Notes under the pieces: generated by a model | What the model was told of the DNA's origin: nothing | Databases searched by the model: none | What the model saw: only the letters and a program-made list of their open reading frames with translations | Part shown: positions 5,904-13,035 of the stretch, in pieces | How positions within the stretch are numbered: the stretch's first letter is position 1 | How the letters are laid out: the number at the start of each line of letters is the position of its first letter | Position numbers and translations under genes: made by a program | Source of the DNA: Prolixibacteraceae bacterium | GTDB taxonomy: Bacteria; Bacteroidota; Bacteroidia; Bacteroidales; Prolixibacteraceae | Direction: 5' to 3' | Assembly: GCA_023229575.1 (NCBI GenBank) | Contig: JALNYZ010000056.1 | Location: 1-15,842 of the forward strand | Length of the DNA stretch: 15,842 bases

Positions 5904-6518
5904 TTATTGGCTGGGTCGCTTACAATTGATTTTTACAAAGTTTTTTATTTTAAGAAAAAACTTTGGATAGATTGGTTTAGCTAAATTAAAATCACGTGTT
6001 TCTAACAATCTTACATTTTTGAAAATAAGCCAAACTAATTCCGAGCAATATATTTTTGTATTTTCTTTATTATTAAAATCATAGTCAAATGGTGCCTGAA
6101 TGGTCTTGAACCTGTCAAATTCCATCCTTAATTTCTGACGAAAATCAAAAGATAATTCTTTGTATCTCAAAACTATGAGATCACTCACACTACTTAAGTT
6201 AATAAATGTTTGTAAATCATCGTACCGAATGCCATTCAATTGAGTCCCATCAGGTGTTGAGTGCAAAACAAATACTTTTCCCCCGTCTTTAACAATTATT
6301 CCAATGTGAGAGTAATCCTCCGTGGAAAATTTTATAAGACTAATTAATTTACTTTGTGCAGACTGACCTTTTGAGAGAATAATATCAAAATCCTCAATTT
6401 TATCCGCATCAATCTTATTTATATCTAGTTTCTCACCTTTTCCTATAAAATAGAAAAGAACAAGAGAAACTAGGCAGAAGCCAATTATTTTACTTATTAT
6501 CCTTAGCTTCATTGCCAT
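5904..6518 (-). CDS. YiiX-like permuted papain-family hydrolase, membrane-anchored
   Basis: The product is 204 residues. One transmembrane segment (about 6-26, IISKIIGFCLVSLVLFYFIG) is followed by a soluble domain with DFDIILSKG (43-51), YSHIGIIV with His71, FVLHSTPDG (83-91) and FDYDFNN...YCSELVW with Cys158. This His-first, Cys-later order is the hallmark of the YiiX/YebB group of NlpC/P60-like, circularly permuted papain folds (DUF830 type). Members are cysteine amidases or lipid acyl-hydrolase relatives; the substrate is unknown here. The catalytic domain should lie outside the cytoplasm. The start overlaps the end of the upstream zinc-ribbon gene by 29 bp, suggesting translational coupling; the Met at residue 3 is an alternative start. 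The DNA is AT-rich compared with the flanking housekeeping genes. Confidence 0.75.
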   Translation of the reverse strand: MAMKLRIISKIIGFCLVSLVLFYFIGKGEKLDINKIDADKIEDFDIILSKGQSAQSKLISLIKFSTEDYSHIGIIVKDGGKVFVLHSTPDGTQLNGIRYDDLQTFINLSSVSDLIVLRYKELSFDFRQKLRMEFDRFKTIQAPFDYDFNNKENTKIYCSELVWLIFKNVRLLETRDFNLAKPIYPKFFLKIKNFVKINCKRPSQ

Positions 6519-7005
6519 CTATGAAGAATCCAATAGCTCCACCAACTAATGCACAAATTACTGCACTTAAAATTACATTACCAACTAAGTCTGAATTGCT
6601 AACTACATCACCAAAATTTTTCATATAGCCTCCAATACCTCCAACTTTGGCTCTTACCATCTCGGGTTGAAAATAGTAGCTTAAAGGGATTCCTAAAATA
6701 GCTCCAAGAATTGCGAATGTTACTTTTCTTCCTCCGCCGGTAGAATTAGTTTTTCCGACTTCCTTTTTTAATTCCTTGAACTCATTTTCGGTTTCTTTGT
6801 CTATGATACCTGTTTTAGATGTACCACAATTCCAGCAAATGTCATAGCTATCTTCAATTTCTTCTTTACATTTCTTACAAATCCATATTCCTTCTTTTAC
6901 AATTACACTTTGAGTTTCTGTTTCGAGAAACTCACCACAATGTTTACATTTGATGGCTTCAATTCGAATTTCCTCTGCGCAAAAAGGACATTTTTTTGTT
7001 TCCAT
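6490..7005 (-). CDS. Double zinc-ribbon membrane protein
   Basis: The preferred start is the ATG at 7005 (171 residues, METKKCPFCAEEI...); an in-frame ATG at 7035 would add ten residues that do not fit the ribbon start. Two zinc ribbons are visible: C6-x2-C9 with C20-x2-C23, and C43-x2-C46 with C57-x2-C60. A charged linker (66-93) leads to a membrane module (94-171) with FAILGAILGIPLSYYF and LVGNVILSAVICALVGGAIG as likely membrane helices, and a GGIGGYMKNFGDVVSNSD loop. The same module occurs in the gene at 9473-9844, where the ribbon is at the C-terminus. It overlaps the downstream YiiX-like gene by 29 bp, so the two products probably act together. Function unknown; cytoplasmic ribbons on a membrane anchor are the likely topology. 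Confidence 0.75.
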   Translation of the reverse strand: METKKCPFCAEEIRIEAIKCKHCGEFLETETQSVIVKEGIWICKKCKEEIEDSYDICWNCGTSKTGIIDKETENEFKELKKEVGKTNSTGGGRKVTFAILGAILGIPLSYYFQPEMVRAKVGGIGGYMKNFGDVVSNSDLVGNVILSAVICALVGGAIGFFIDGNEAKDNK

Positions 7006-7389
7006 AATGTTGTAATTTAGAGTTAACCTTGTCATAATGTTTTGCAGCGACTCACTGTCCGCGGTTTTACCAACAGACTTCCTGCAAAGTGTTGTTTTTC
7101 AATCTAACCGCCTTTGGTTGGTTAGGTATTTTTTGTCAATGAAGTGCTAAATTCTGAATAGGGTAGCTGGCTATTCGTAATTTTCGTATATATGGATAAT
7201 CCTTACAAGTTGGAACGGAATAATTAAAGGATCAACATGCTCTGGATTCTTCGGTCTCTTTTTTCAATTTTAGGGGGTTAGGATGCCGGATTGTCATGAA
7301 AAAAACACTGATAAAACCGAAAAGTGAACTAATTTGATACCAGTCGTCCGGGGTCAACATCGTCAGGATTATCCAATATCTATATAGGA
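7006..7389. other. 384-bp intergenic gap within the minus-strand membrane cluster
   Basis: No convincing gene or clear promoter box was found. Two short inverted repeats are present: CTAACC (7104-7109) with GGTTAG (7120-7125), followed on the plus strand by a T-rich run; and GAATAG (7156-7161) with CTATTC (7171-7176). Neither is well placed as a terminator for the gene ending at 7390, about 220-290 bp away. The gap is long for an operon, so the genes on its two sides may be separate transcripts. Confidence 0.4.
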
Positions 7390-9417
7390 TTACACTTTGG
7401 GTTTATATGTAAATTTAACTTTAATTTCCTTTCCCATTAGTGATTTAATGTAGTATGTCTCAGAATATGGCAGTGTTTTATGACCAAGTTCAGGTCCAGT
7501 TATCGTCTCGCCTCCATAAGACCAGTCAGATGTTTTCCATGATAACTTGTATATATTCTCTGCACTCCAATTACATTCTTTTAAAGTAGAAATTTTTGTC
7601 CAATCTGTATCAGAAACTTGATAATTGAATGTAATGTAGATCATGGTCAAATTATTGAAATACCAACCCTGATCACTGAGCAAGTAAACCAATATAATCT
7701 CACAGTCATGTTCACTATTTGCTGTATTGTCAATTAGATTAAGCTTCAATTGATACTCTATTCTATTATTTCCTTTTGTTGAGTTAATAATTTCAGCACT
7801 TTTGAATTCGTTAAGGTATGCAAATCGCCAACCTGGGATTTGTTGCCCGATCAAATCAGATTTGATTCGCTCAATGTCAGGAACATCATATCTAATTTCT
7901 TTAATATATTTCCCAGCAGGATATTGGCGCATGTAATTACTATAATTTTTTGTTTTTTTTGAAAAGACCCATAGTGCCTCTTCTTTCATATTATACGCTT
8001 CTTGAAAATGTTTACTATTACCATAATGGGAAATAAAATCATCATAACTCTCCACAGTATTTAAATTTTTTGCATAGGCCCACGAGACTTCTTCCTGTAA
8101 ATGCTGCGCCTCAGAATAATATTTCCCTTTTGGATATTTATCCAAATAAGTTTGGTAAGAACTTGAGGAATTTTCATTTTTAGCCAACTCGAATGCACTC
8201 TTTTCTTCAAAACTCTTATATGCAAAGATTGAAAGAACAATAATAATCAGACCAATAATAGAAGCTGCAATTATAAAATTTGTTTTTCTCTTCCTCTTTC
8301 GAGTTTCGGATTCAAATAGATTCGTATACTCGGCATATTTTTCTTTATACTTGGTTTCATTGGGCAATAAATCACTCGCTCTTTGGAACGAATTTACCGC
8401 ATCGGAAAATATTTTTGATTCGGCTTGTTTATTGCCAACGGCATACCATAACTCAGCGATCTTAGAATTGTTGAGTTCAGTAAAATTAACATTAACAAGA
8501 TATGTTTCAGTAATTTTTGAGAATTGGTAATGTGCATTTTCGGATGGAGTAATCTCATTTAAGCTCTGATTGACAATGAAATCGATAATTTTTACATCTG
8601 TTTGCTCATCAAGCACATGAAAATTCTGCTTTAAGTTCTGGTGATTGATTATTTCTGCCCATTGTTTAATTTCCGGCATCCCGGCTGAGCTTTGGCATAA
8701 GCTATACACTAAATATAGAACTCCTCGATTCGTGTTTATGTCATTTTGTTTTGTATGCTCATTATAACTCAGTATTGGACTAAGCAATTTGATTGCCGCT
8801 TTATAATCAGCTTTAAGAGCTTTGTTAATGCCGGCATAAATTGTGGTAATTCTGTCGTTTTGTCCTTCAATATGTAAGTTACTGAAAATCTCAATGGCCT
8901 TTTCAAGTTGATTCTCCTCAAGCAAATTGTGCGCTTTGTTTAATAGTGCACTAGTATTTGTAGGTTGCAGTTTGAGAATCTGAGTAAAATATTCGGTCTC
9001 TTTATGAGCATTTCCTAATTTGCCTGAGATTTCGGCAAGTTCCTGAAGCAGAAAAATATCTGTTGGCCTTTCCAAAAGTAATTGTTTGCCAAATTCAGAT
9101 GCTTCTTTTAGCATATTCAACTTTAAATATGATTCGAAAAGCAATTCATTTGCAAATCCATCTTTCTCATTAATTGCTAATAATTTAAGAGAAACGGAGA
9201 TTGTGTCTTTGAATATCAGGCTACTGTAAAGAAATTGAGCATACTCATGAAGTAAGTCTATATTTAAAGGATCAGCTTTTATTTTATCCTCTAATACGGT
9301 TTTTTTCGCAACTTCTTTTGGTTCAATCTGATACTCGGAAATTAGTGGTTTGCCACATTTTTTACAAAACATTTTATTGTCATCAAATGACAAATTACAA
9401 TTATTACATCTTTTCAT
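7390..9417 (-). CDS. Zinc-ribbon / TPR / single-pass membrane protein
   Basis: This 675-residue modular protein is of unknown function. In order: an N-terminal zinc ribbon with C4-x2-C7 and C18-x2-C21; helical TPR-like repeats over about 45-365 (for example DLLHEYAQFLYSS, FLLQELAEISGKLGN, ALLNKAHNLLEENQLEKA, AELWYAVGNKQAESKIFSDA); a basic patch RKRKRK (373-378) and one transmembrane helix (about 380-400); three repeats of about 36 residues with a W/F-A-x-x, YxxYxxxYPxGKY pattern (409-505); and a C-terminal domain of about 165 residues, rich in beta-like strands, that I do not recognise. The basic patch predicts the ribbon and TPRs inside the cell and the C-terminal part in the periplasm, so the protein could link a cytoplasmic scaffold to the envelope. 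It lies 55 bp after the gene at 9473. Confidence 0.75.
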   Translation of the reverse strand: MKRCNNCNLSFDDNKMFCKKCGKPLISEYQIEPKEVAKKTVLEDKIKADPLNIDLLHEYAQFLYSSLIFKDTISVSLKLLAINEKDGFANELLFESYLKLNMLKEASEFGKQLLLERPTDIFLLQELAEISGKLGNAHKETEYFTQILKLQPTNTSALLNKAHNLLEENQLEKAIEIFSNLHIEGQNDRITTIYAGINKALKADYKAAIKLLSPILSYNEHTKQNDINTNRGVLYLVYSLCQSSAGMPEIKQWAEIINHQNLKQNFHVLDEQTDVKIIDFIVNQSLNEITPSENAHYQFSKITETYLVNVNFTELNNSKIAELWYAVGNKQAESKIFSDAVNSFQRASDLLPNETKYKEKYAEYTNLFESETRKRKRKTNFIIAASIIGLIIIVLSIFAYKSFEEKSAFELAKNENSSSSYQTYLDKYPKGKYYSEAQHLQEEVSWAYAKNLNTVESYDDFISHYGNSKHFQEAYNMKEEALWVFSKKTKNYSNYMRQYPAGKYIKEIRYDVPDIERIKSDLIGQQIPGWRFAYLNEFKSAEIINSTKGNNRIEYQLKLNLIDNTANSEHDCEIILVYLLSDQGWYFNNLTMIYITFNYQVSDTDWTKISTLKECNWSAENIYKLSWKTSDWSYGGETITGPELGHKTLPYSETYYIKSLMGKEIKVKFTYKPKV

Positions 9418-9472
9418 TGTGTAATAGTTTAGGTTAACAATGATTAACTATTATAATCTTGCATTTTATATC

Positions 9473-9844
9473 TTAAAATTTCGTGCCACAACTTTCGCAA
9501 AATTGAGTTTCCCCATCTTCAATTTTCCCTCCGCAAGAAGGACAAAAGTTAGTTTGTTTTTCTGCGTTTTGATTCGATCCTGAAGTGTTAAGCATCTTTG
9601 TATTCTTAGCATCATTTTCATCTACGAAGTATCCAATCACTCCACCAACCAATGCAAAAATTACTACGCTTAAAATTACATTACCCACTAAGTCTGAATT
9701 GCTAACAACGTCGCCAAAATTTTTCAAATAGCCACCCATTCCACCTACTTTACTTTTCACATAGTCAGATTGGAAGTAATAGCTTAGGGGCAAACCTAAA
9801 ATGGCACCAATAAATGCAAATTGTACTTTTTTCATTTTTTTCAT
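9473..9844 (-). CDS. Membrane protein with C-terminal zinc ribbon
   Basis: The product is 123 residues. The membrane module comes first (about 6-83), with likely helices FAFIGAILGLPLSYYF and LVGNVILSVVIFALVGGVIG. A linker (84-99) is followed by a zinc ribbon with C101-x2-C104 and C116-x2-C119 at the very end. The module matches residues 94-171 of the protein at 6490-7005 at about 58 of 78 positions by eye, and the DNA is also similar, so the two are recent paralogs with the ribbon moved from one end to the other. The start could be the ATG at 9844 or the next in-frame ATG at 9835 (MKKMKK...). One copy of a 51-bp repeated element lies about 20 bp upstream. Function unknown. Confidence 0.72.
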   Translation of the reverse strand: MKKMKKVQFAFIGAILGLPLSYYFQSDYVKSKVGGMGGYLKNFGDVVSNSDLVGNVILSVVIFALVGGVIGYFVDENDAKNTKMLNTSGSNQNAEKQTNFCPSCGGKIEDGETQFCESCGTKF

Positions 9845-9865
9845 TTTTTTATTTCCCTACTCATA

Positions 9866-9916
9866 TGGCTTTTCGGAGTCGCCCCGTTTTTATAGTGGTC
9901 GCTGGTCTCCACTTTT
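9866..9916 (-). repeat. 51-bp duplicated element, copy A
   Basis: This matches 10186-10236 at 44 of 51 positions by eye, in the same orientation. It is bounded by TGGCTTTTCGG and CTCCACTTTT with TCGCCCCG in the middle. It contains GTGG and CCAC half-sites able to pair. It sits 22 bp upstream of the start codon of the gene at 9473-9844, so it may be part of that gene's leader or an intergenic element. Confidence 0.75.
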
Positions 9917-9938
9917 CAAGAGTGATATGAAATAGTAA

Positions 9939-10154
9939 TTATTTTTTCTCCTCATTTCCCTTATTTGCTAACAAAATAATACCTACAATTGCAGCAAGGA
10001 CACCAAGCACAATACAAATAGTTGCACTGTTGTCTTTTTGACCAAAAGCACTTGCAAGTTGAGAACCGAAAGAGTTTTGAATATTAAAACCGTAAACTGC
10101 CAAGGCTATTCCGATTACTAATAAAATCACACCAAAAATTTTGTTATTTTCCAT
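9939..10154 (-). CDS. Small two-helix membrane protein, DUF3185-like
   Basis: The start is placed at the ATG at 10154 (71 residues, MENNKIFGVILLVIGIALAV). The upstream in-frame ATG at 10232 would translate the 51-bp repeated element and gives an untypical charged N-terminus. Two hydrophobic helices (about 6-23 and 46-65) flank a short loop with NSFGSQLASAFGQKDN. The pattern (K/N-I-x-G-x-x-LLVIG, YG, SxGSxxxxxF, a second GxxxxxVG helix) resembles the DUF3185 family of tiny inner-membrane proteins with no known function. A copy of the 51-bp element lies 31 bp upstream of the start. It is probably the first gene of the minus-strand run leading to 9473 and 7390. Confidence 0.6.
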   Translation of the reverse strand: MENNKIFGVILLVIGIALAVYGFNIQNSFGSQLASAFGQKDNSATICIVLGVLAAIVGIILLANKGNEEKK

Positions 10155-10185
10155 ATTGATTGAATAAATGATTCCCCCTCTCGTT

Positions 10186-10236
10186 TGGCTTTTCGGTTTC
10201 GCCCCGTTTTTTAGGTGGTCTCTGGCCTCCACTTTT
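10186..10236 (-). repeat. 51-bp duplicated element, copy B
   Basis: Second copy of the element at 9866-9916, in the same orientation and at a similar distance (31 bp) from the start codon of the gene it precedes. It keeps the TGGCTTTTCGG, TCGCCCCG, GTGGTC and CTCCACTTTT blocks; the differences cluster in three short spots. Confidence 0.75.
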
Positions 10237-10284
10237 ATTGAAAAATATTTTGAGTCTAAAATTTAGTCGGATTTTAACTCTTGA

Positions 10285-11067
10285 TCAGTCATCTATCCAG
10301 CCAATTAACCCCTTTTTCTGGTGTTTGCCCGAATCAGGGTTGATACGTTCTTCTGTGTCAATCCAGCCTATCAATCCTTTCTTCTGGATAATCCCGGTAT
10401 CCGGATTGATTCTGATATCTGAATCATGGTACCCTAGGAATCCCTCATGCTGGAGGTTGCCAGTCTCCTGATTGATACGGGTTTCCGTGTCTTTCCAACC
10501 AATAAATCCTTTTTCCTGAACATTGCCTGTTTCAGGATCGATGCGTTCATCGGTATCAATCCATCCAATCAAACCCTGTTTCTGGATCCTCCCGGTCTCT
10601 GGATTTACCCGTTGGCCGGATCCGGCTGCGCCCATGATCCTTTTCCCACGTTCGAAGCCTTGGCTAAAACTACTATCAGAATTTGAAGACGCAAGGACTT
10701 TGAAGACGATATATATAACGACGCCTCCCACTACCAGCACAACTGCAAGCATAAAAGCCGCATAAAGCACAAAACACCATGCGGCAACAAGATAGAGTGT
10801 GACTGCTACCCTTGTTCCGTTTTTAAGTCCACGATGTTCAAATCCGTCCGTCCAGTCACAGAAAGTCACAATCAACCATAAAACCGGATTTGCAATGAAA
10901 CGACTGAACCAGCCATTTTTTCGGGAAACCGAAGACTGCGTCTTTCTAGTCCATGCCTCGGCATTTTCGGTTGTCTCGTTAACTTCATCGGCGTTAATGG
11001 CCGCAATAATCCCTCCGATCAGCAGCGGAGCAAGCAAAATAAGGATGCGTAAAGTTTGGTCTGTCAT
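10285..11067 (-). CDS. Membrane protein with five C-terminal 22-residue repeats
   Basis: The product is 260 residues. The first part is membranous, with likely helices at about 6-25, 59-72, 87-106 and 107-126 and a basic stretch (RKTQSSVSRK) after the first. Residues 153-260 are five head-to-tail repeats with an exact 22-residue period starting at Arg153, 175, 197, 219 and 241. Consensus is R-I-N-P-E-T-G-x-x-Q-x-K-G-x-I-G-W-x-D-T-x-x; the Trp is Tyr in repeat 3. Such short Gly/Trp-rich units resemble beta-hairpin or cell-surface-type repeats, but I do not recognise the family. The DNA copies have diverged, so the array is not brand new. It is divergent from miaB, and base composition here is closer to the flanks than to the AT-rich block. 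Function unknown. Confidence 0.75.
   Translation of the reverse strand: MTDQTLRILILLAPLLIGGIIAAINADEVNETTENAEAWTRKTQSSVSRKNGWFSRFIANPVLWLIVTFCDWTDGFEHRGLKNGTRVAVTLYLVAAWCFVLYAAFMLAVVLVVGGVVIYIVFKVLASSNSDSSFSQGFERGKRIMGAAGSGQRVNPETGRIQKQGLIGWIDTDERIDPETGNVQEKGFIGWKDTETRINQETGNLQHEGFLGYHDSDIRINPDTGIIQKKGLIGWIDTEERINPDSGKHQKKGLIGWIDD
10288..10611 (-). repeat. Coding tandem repeat, 66 bp x 5 (last unit shortened)
   Basis: This is the DNA of the five 22-residue repeats of the membrane protein at 10285-11067. Each unit begins at an Arg codon of the R-I-N/D-P-E/D-T-G motif. The last unit is cut to 20 residues by the stop codon. Confidence 0.85.
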
Positions 11068-11086
11068 GAATAGATATTTAAGATTG

Positions 11087-11094
11087 TAAAGTTA
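11087..11094 (-). promoter_or_regulatory. Possible -7 promoter box of the 22-residue-repeat membrane gene
   Basis: The minus strand reads TAACTTTA, one base off TAnnTTTG, 19 bp before the ATG at 11067. No -33 element was found at ideal spacing. The divergent miaB promoter lies on the other side of the 270-bp spacer. Confidence 0.3.
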
Positions 11095-11284
11095 AGTCCC
11101 GATCAAAATGCCTGCATTCAAAGGCTAATTGAACACGGACATCTTGTTTTGGTGAAGGAAATTCATATTGGTCTGGTGGTTTGGTTGCTAAAACTATAAA
11201 TTTCAACAGTTTAAATATACAAAATTTTTGAAATAAAAAACAATGACGTACTTTTTTAATCTTCTTTTTTGGAAGAATTGATCC

Positions 11285-11292
11285 TAACTTTG
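11285..11292 (+). promoter_or_regulatory. Likely -7 promoter box of miaB
   Basis: TAACTTTG is an exact TAnnTTTG box 45 bp before the miaB ATG. Transcription would start at about 11297-11299, exactly where the 24-bp palindrome begins. A clear -33 TTTG at 19-21 bp is lacking; the upstream DNA there is a T-rich run. Confidence 0.45.
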
Positions 11293-11297
11293 CGGCC

Positions 11298-11321
11298 TGT
11301 CAACTTCCGCGGAAGTTGACA
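11298..11321. promoter_or_regulatory. Perfect 24-bp palindrome at miaB transcription start
   Basis: The left half TGTCAACTTCCG is followed directly by its exact reverse complement, with no spacer and a central CCGCGG. It lies between the -7 box (ending 11292) and the miaB start codon (11338). It could be an operator for a dimeric repressor overlapping the transcription start, a hairpin at the 5' end of the mRNA, or a member of a dispersed palindromic repeat family. Confidence 0.7.
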
Positions 11322-11337
11322 AAAGATTTGAAACAAT

Positions 11338-12690
11338 ATGACGGAGAAAAAACTATATATCGAAACATACGGCTGCCAGATGAATGTGGCCGACAGCGAG
11401 GTGGTTGCCGCTGTAATGGGAGACCGCGGGTTCGTAGTAACTGATCAGTATGCAGATGCGGATACCATTCTGGTCAACACCTGCTCGGTGCGCGACAACG
11501 CCGAAAAGAAGATCTGGAACAGATTGTCATTCTTTAGAAGCCTGAAAAAGAAAAATCCGAAACTGGTCATTGGACTAATCGGTTGCATGGCCGAACGCAT
11601 TGGCGATGAACTGATCGAAAAAAAATCGGTAGATCTTGTTGCCGGTCCGGACGCCTACCGGGATCTGCCTTTCCTTTACGACAAAGCCCTGGCGGGGGAA
11701 AGCGCCGTCAATGTTGAGCTGACCATCGACGAGACATACGACTCCATTATCCCGAAAAGGATTGGGGAAGAGCTAATTACAGGCTTCGTATCGATCACCA
11801 GGGGATGCAACAATTTTTGCACCTACTGCATCGTTCCATACACCCGTGGCCGCGAGCGAAGCCGGAATCCCAAAGATATCCTCAACGAGGTAAAAGCGCT
11901 GATGCAGAATGGGGCCAAAGAGGTGACCCTGCTGGGGCAGAATGTCAACTCCTATGTCTGGCACCCCGAAGCCACCCGGAAACCTGTTAAGTTTCCTGAT
12001 CTGCTGGAGATGGTGGCGCAACTCTCACCAGCCCTGCGTGTCAGGTTTACCACCTCTCACCCCAAAGACCTGTCGGACAAATTGTTAAAGAAGATGATTG
12101 CCTATCCGAATATTTGCCGTCACATACACCTTCCTGTCCAGTCGGGCAGCTCGGCCATTTTGAAAAAAATGAACCGCAAATACGACCGCGAATGGTATCT
12201 CGGCCGCATCCAGGCCATTCGCGAAGCCCTACCGGGATGCGGCATCACCACAGATATTTTTTGTGGCTTTTGTTCCGAAACCGAAGAAGACCATCAACAA
12301 TCCCTGCAACTGATGGAAGAGGCCCAGTTCGACACCTCCTTTATGTTCAAATTCTCGATGCGGCCCGGAACTTACGCCGCCAACCATTTCTGGGATGATG
12401 TTCCGGAAGAGGTGAAATCCAGGCGTCTTGAGGAGATCATCCACCTGCAAAACAGGCTTTCGCTGGAGAGCAACCAAAGAGACCTCGGCAAGACCATGGA
12501 GGTACTTGCTGAGGGAATCTCCAAAAAGAAAAAAAGCGAATTTTTCGGTCGCAGCTCGCAAAACAAAGTAGTTGTCTTCCCAAACAATGGCATTGAAATA
12601 GGCGATTTTGTTCGGGTTATAATTACCGGATGTACCCAGACTACCCTCATCGGAGAGGTGGAAGGTAAGATTGACTCACCGACCGAGTAG
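11338..12690 (+). CDS. miaB: tRNA-2-methylthio-N6-dimethylallyladenosine synthase
   Basis: This is a 450-residue methylthiotransferase of the MiaB/RimO family. The N-terminal UPF0004 domain has the three auxiliary-cluster cysteines Cys13 (ETYGCQMN), Cys49 (VNTCSVR) and Cys83 (IGCMAER). The radical-SAM domain has C157-x3-C161-x2-C164 (RGCNNFCTYCIVPYTRG), HLPVQSGS (about 260-267) and the C-terminal TRAM domain (about 380-445). The SxRxNAE-like segment after Cys49 and CIVPYTRGRERSR favour MiaB over RimO or MtaB. It converts i6A37 to ms2i6A37 in tRNAs reading UNN codons, using SAM and two [4Fe-4S] clusters. The promoter-like box and palindrome upstream suggest it is the first gene of its transcript. 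A purine-rich array begins right after the TAG. Confidence 0.95.
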   Translation: MTEKKLYIETYGCQMNVADSEVVAAVMGDRGFVVTDQYADADTILVNTCSVRDNAEKKIWNRLSFFRSLKKKNPKLVIGLIGCMAERIGDELIEKKSVDLVAGPDAYRDLPFLYDKALAGESAVNVELTIDETYDSIIPKRIGEELITGFVSITRGCNNFCTYCIVPYTRGRERSRNPKDILNEVKALMQNGAKEVTLLGQNVNSYVWHPEATRKPVKFPDLLEMVAQLSPALRVRFTTSHPKDLSDKLLKKMIAYPNICRHIHLPVQSGSSAILKKMNRKYDREWYLGRIQAIREALPGCGITTDIFCGFCSETEEDHQQSLQLMEEAQFDTSFMFKFSMRPGTYAANHFWDDVPEEVKSRRLEEIIHLQNRLSLESNQRDLGKTMEVLAEGISKKKKSEFFGRSSQNKVVVFPNNGIEIGDFVRVIITGCTQTTLIGEVEGKIDSPTE

Positions 12691-12830
12691 AAGAACAGAG
12701 GGGGAGACTTGGCGAGGGGGAGAGGGGGAGAATGAATGACGGAGAAGAACGAATGACGGAGAGACGGAGAGATGGGAAGAAAGAGGGGATGACTGGGACG
12801 ACGGAGAGGAGAGAAGGAGAGATGTCTGAA
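12691..12830. repeat. Purine-rich array after miaB (GACGGAGA-like)
   Basis: The plus strand is almost all purine, with GACGGAGA, GGGGGAGA and GAATGACGGAGA variants. Bases 12697-12720 match 1429-1452 at 22 of 24 positions, so this is the same repeat family as the array after the glsA-like gene. Long open frames on the minus strand here (Ser/Pro-rich) are repeat artefacts. Confidence 0.7.
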
Positions 12831-12939
12831 TTGGAAAAAATGATAAGCATTTGAGCGTCCTAAATGTCCTGCGGGTCCTGAGAGCAGAAGATGTTATTTT
12901 ATTGGTTTTGCAAGGCAAAGTTGCACCTTCGCAAACCCA

Positions 12940-13035
12940 GCCGCGCATCAGCGGCGATATTTGGTAGTCCCGTCAGGGATGACCAATTTTGTAACCCCGG
13001 GTGGAGCGAAGCGGAACCCGGGGAAACGAAAGTCG
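12940..13035. repeat. GC-rich hairpin element upstream of the AhpD-like gene
   Basis: Two hairpins lie side by side. The first pairs TTGGT (12961-12965) with ACCAA (12982-12986), enclosing TCCC-GTCA-GGGA (12968-12979). The second pairs CCCCGGGT (12995-13002) with ACCCGGGG (13016-13023) around a 13-nt loop. The layout resembles dispersed palindromic elements I recall from Bacteroidetes intergenic DNA. The remaining DNA of this 456-bp gap (12831-12939 and 13036-13146) shows no gene. Confidence 0.6.

Noticed and set aside
7104..7125. CTAACC/GGTTAG hairpin as an integron attC-like site or terminator
   Set aside because: It lacks the RYYYAAC/GTTRRRY core pair of attC and is too far from the stop of the gene ending at 7390 to be its terminator.
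10155..10232. Longer start for the DUF3185-like protein at 10232
   Set aside because: It would translate the 51-bp repeated element, and the added N-terminus is unlike small membrane proteins of this type.
12647..12948. Ser/Pro-rich minus-strand open frames after miaB
   Set aside because: They are the complement of the purine-rich array and have no protein family features.
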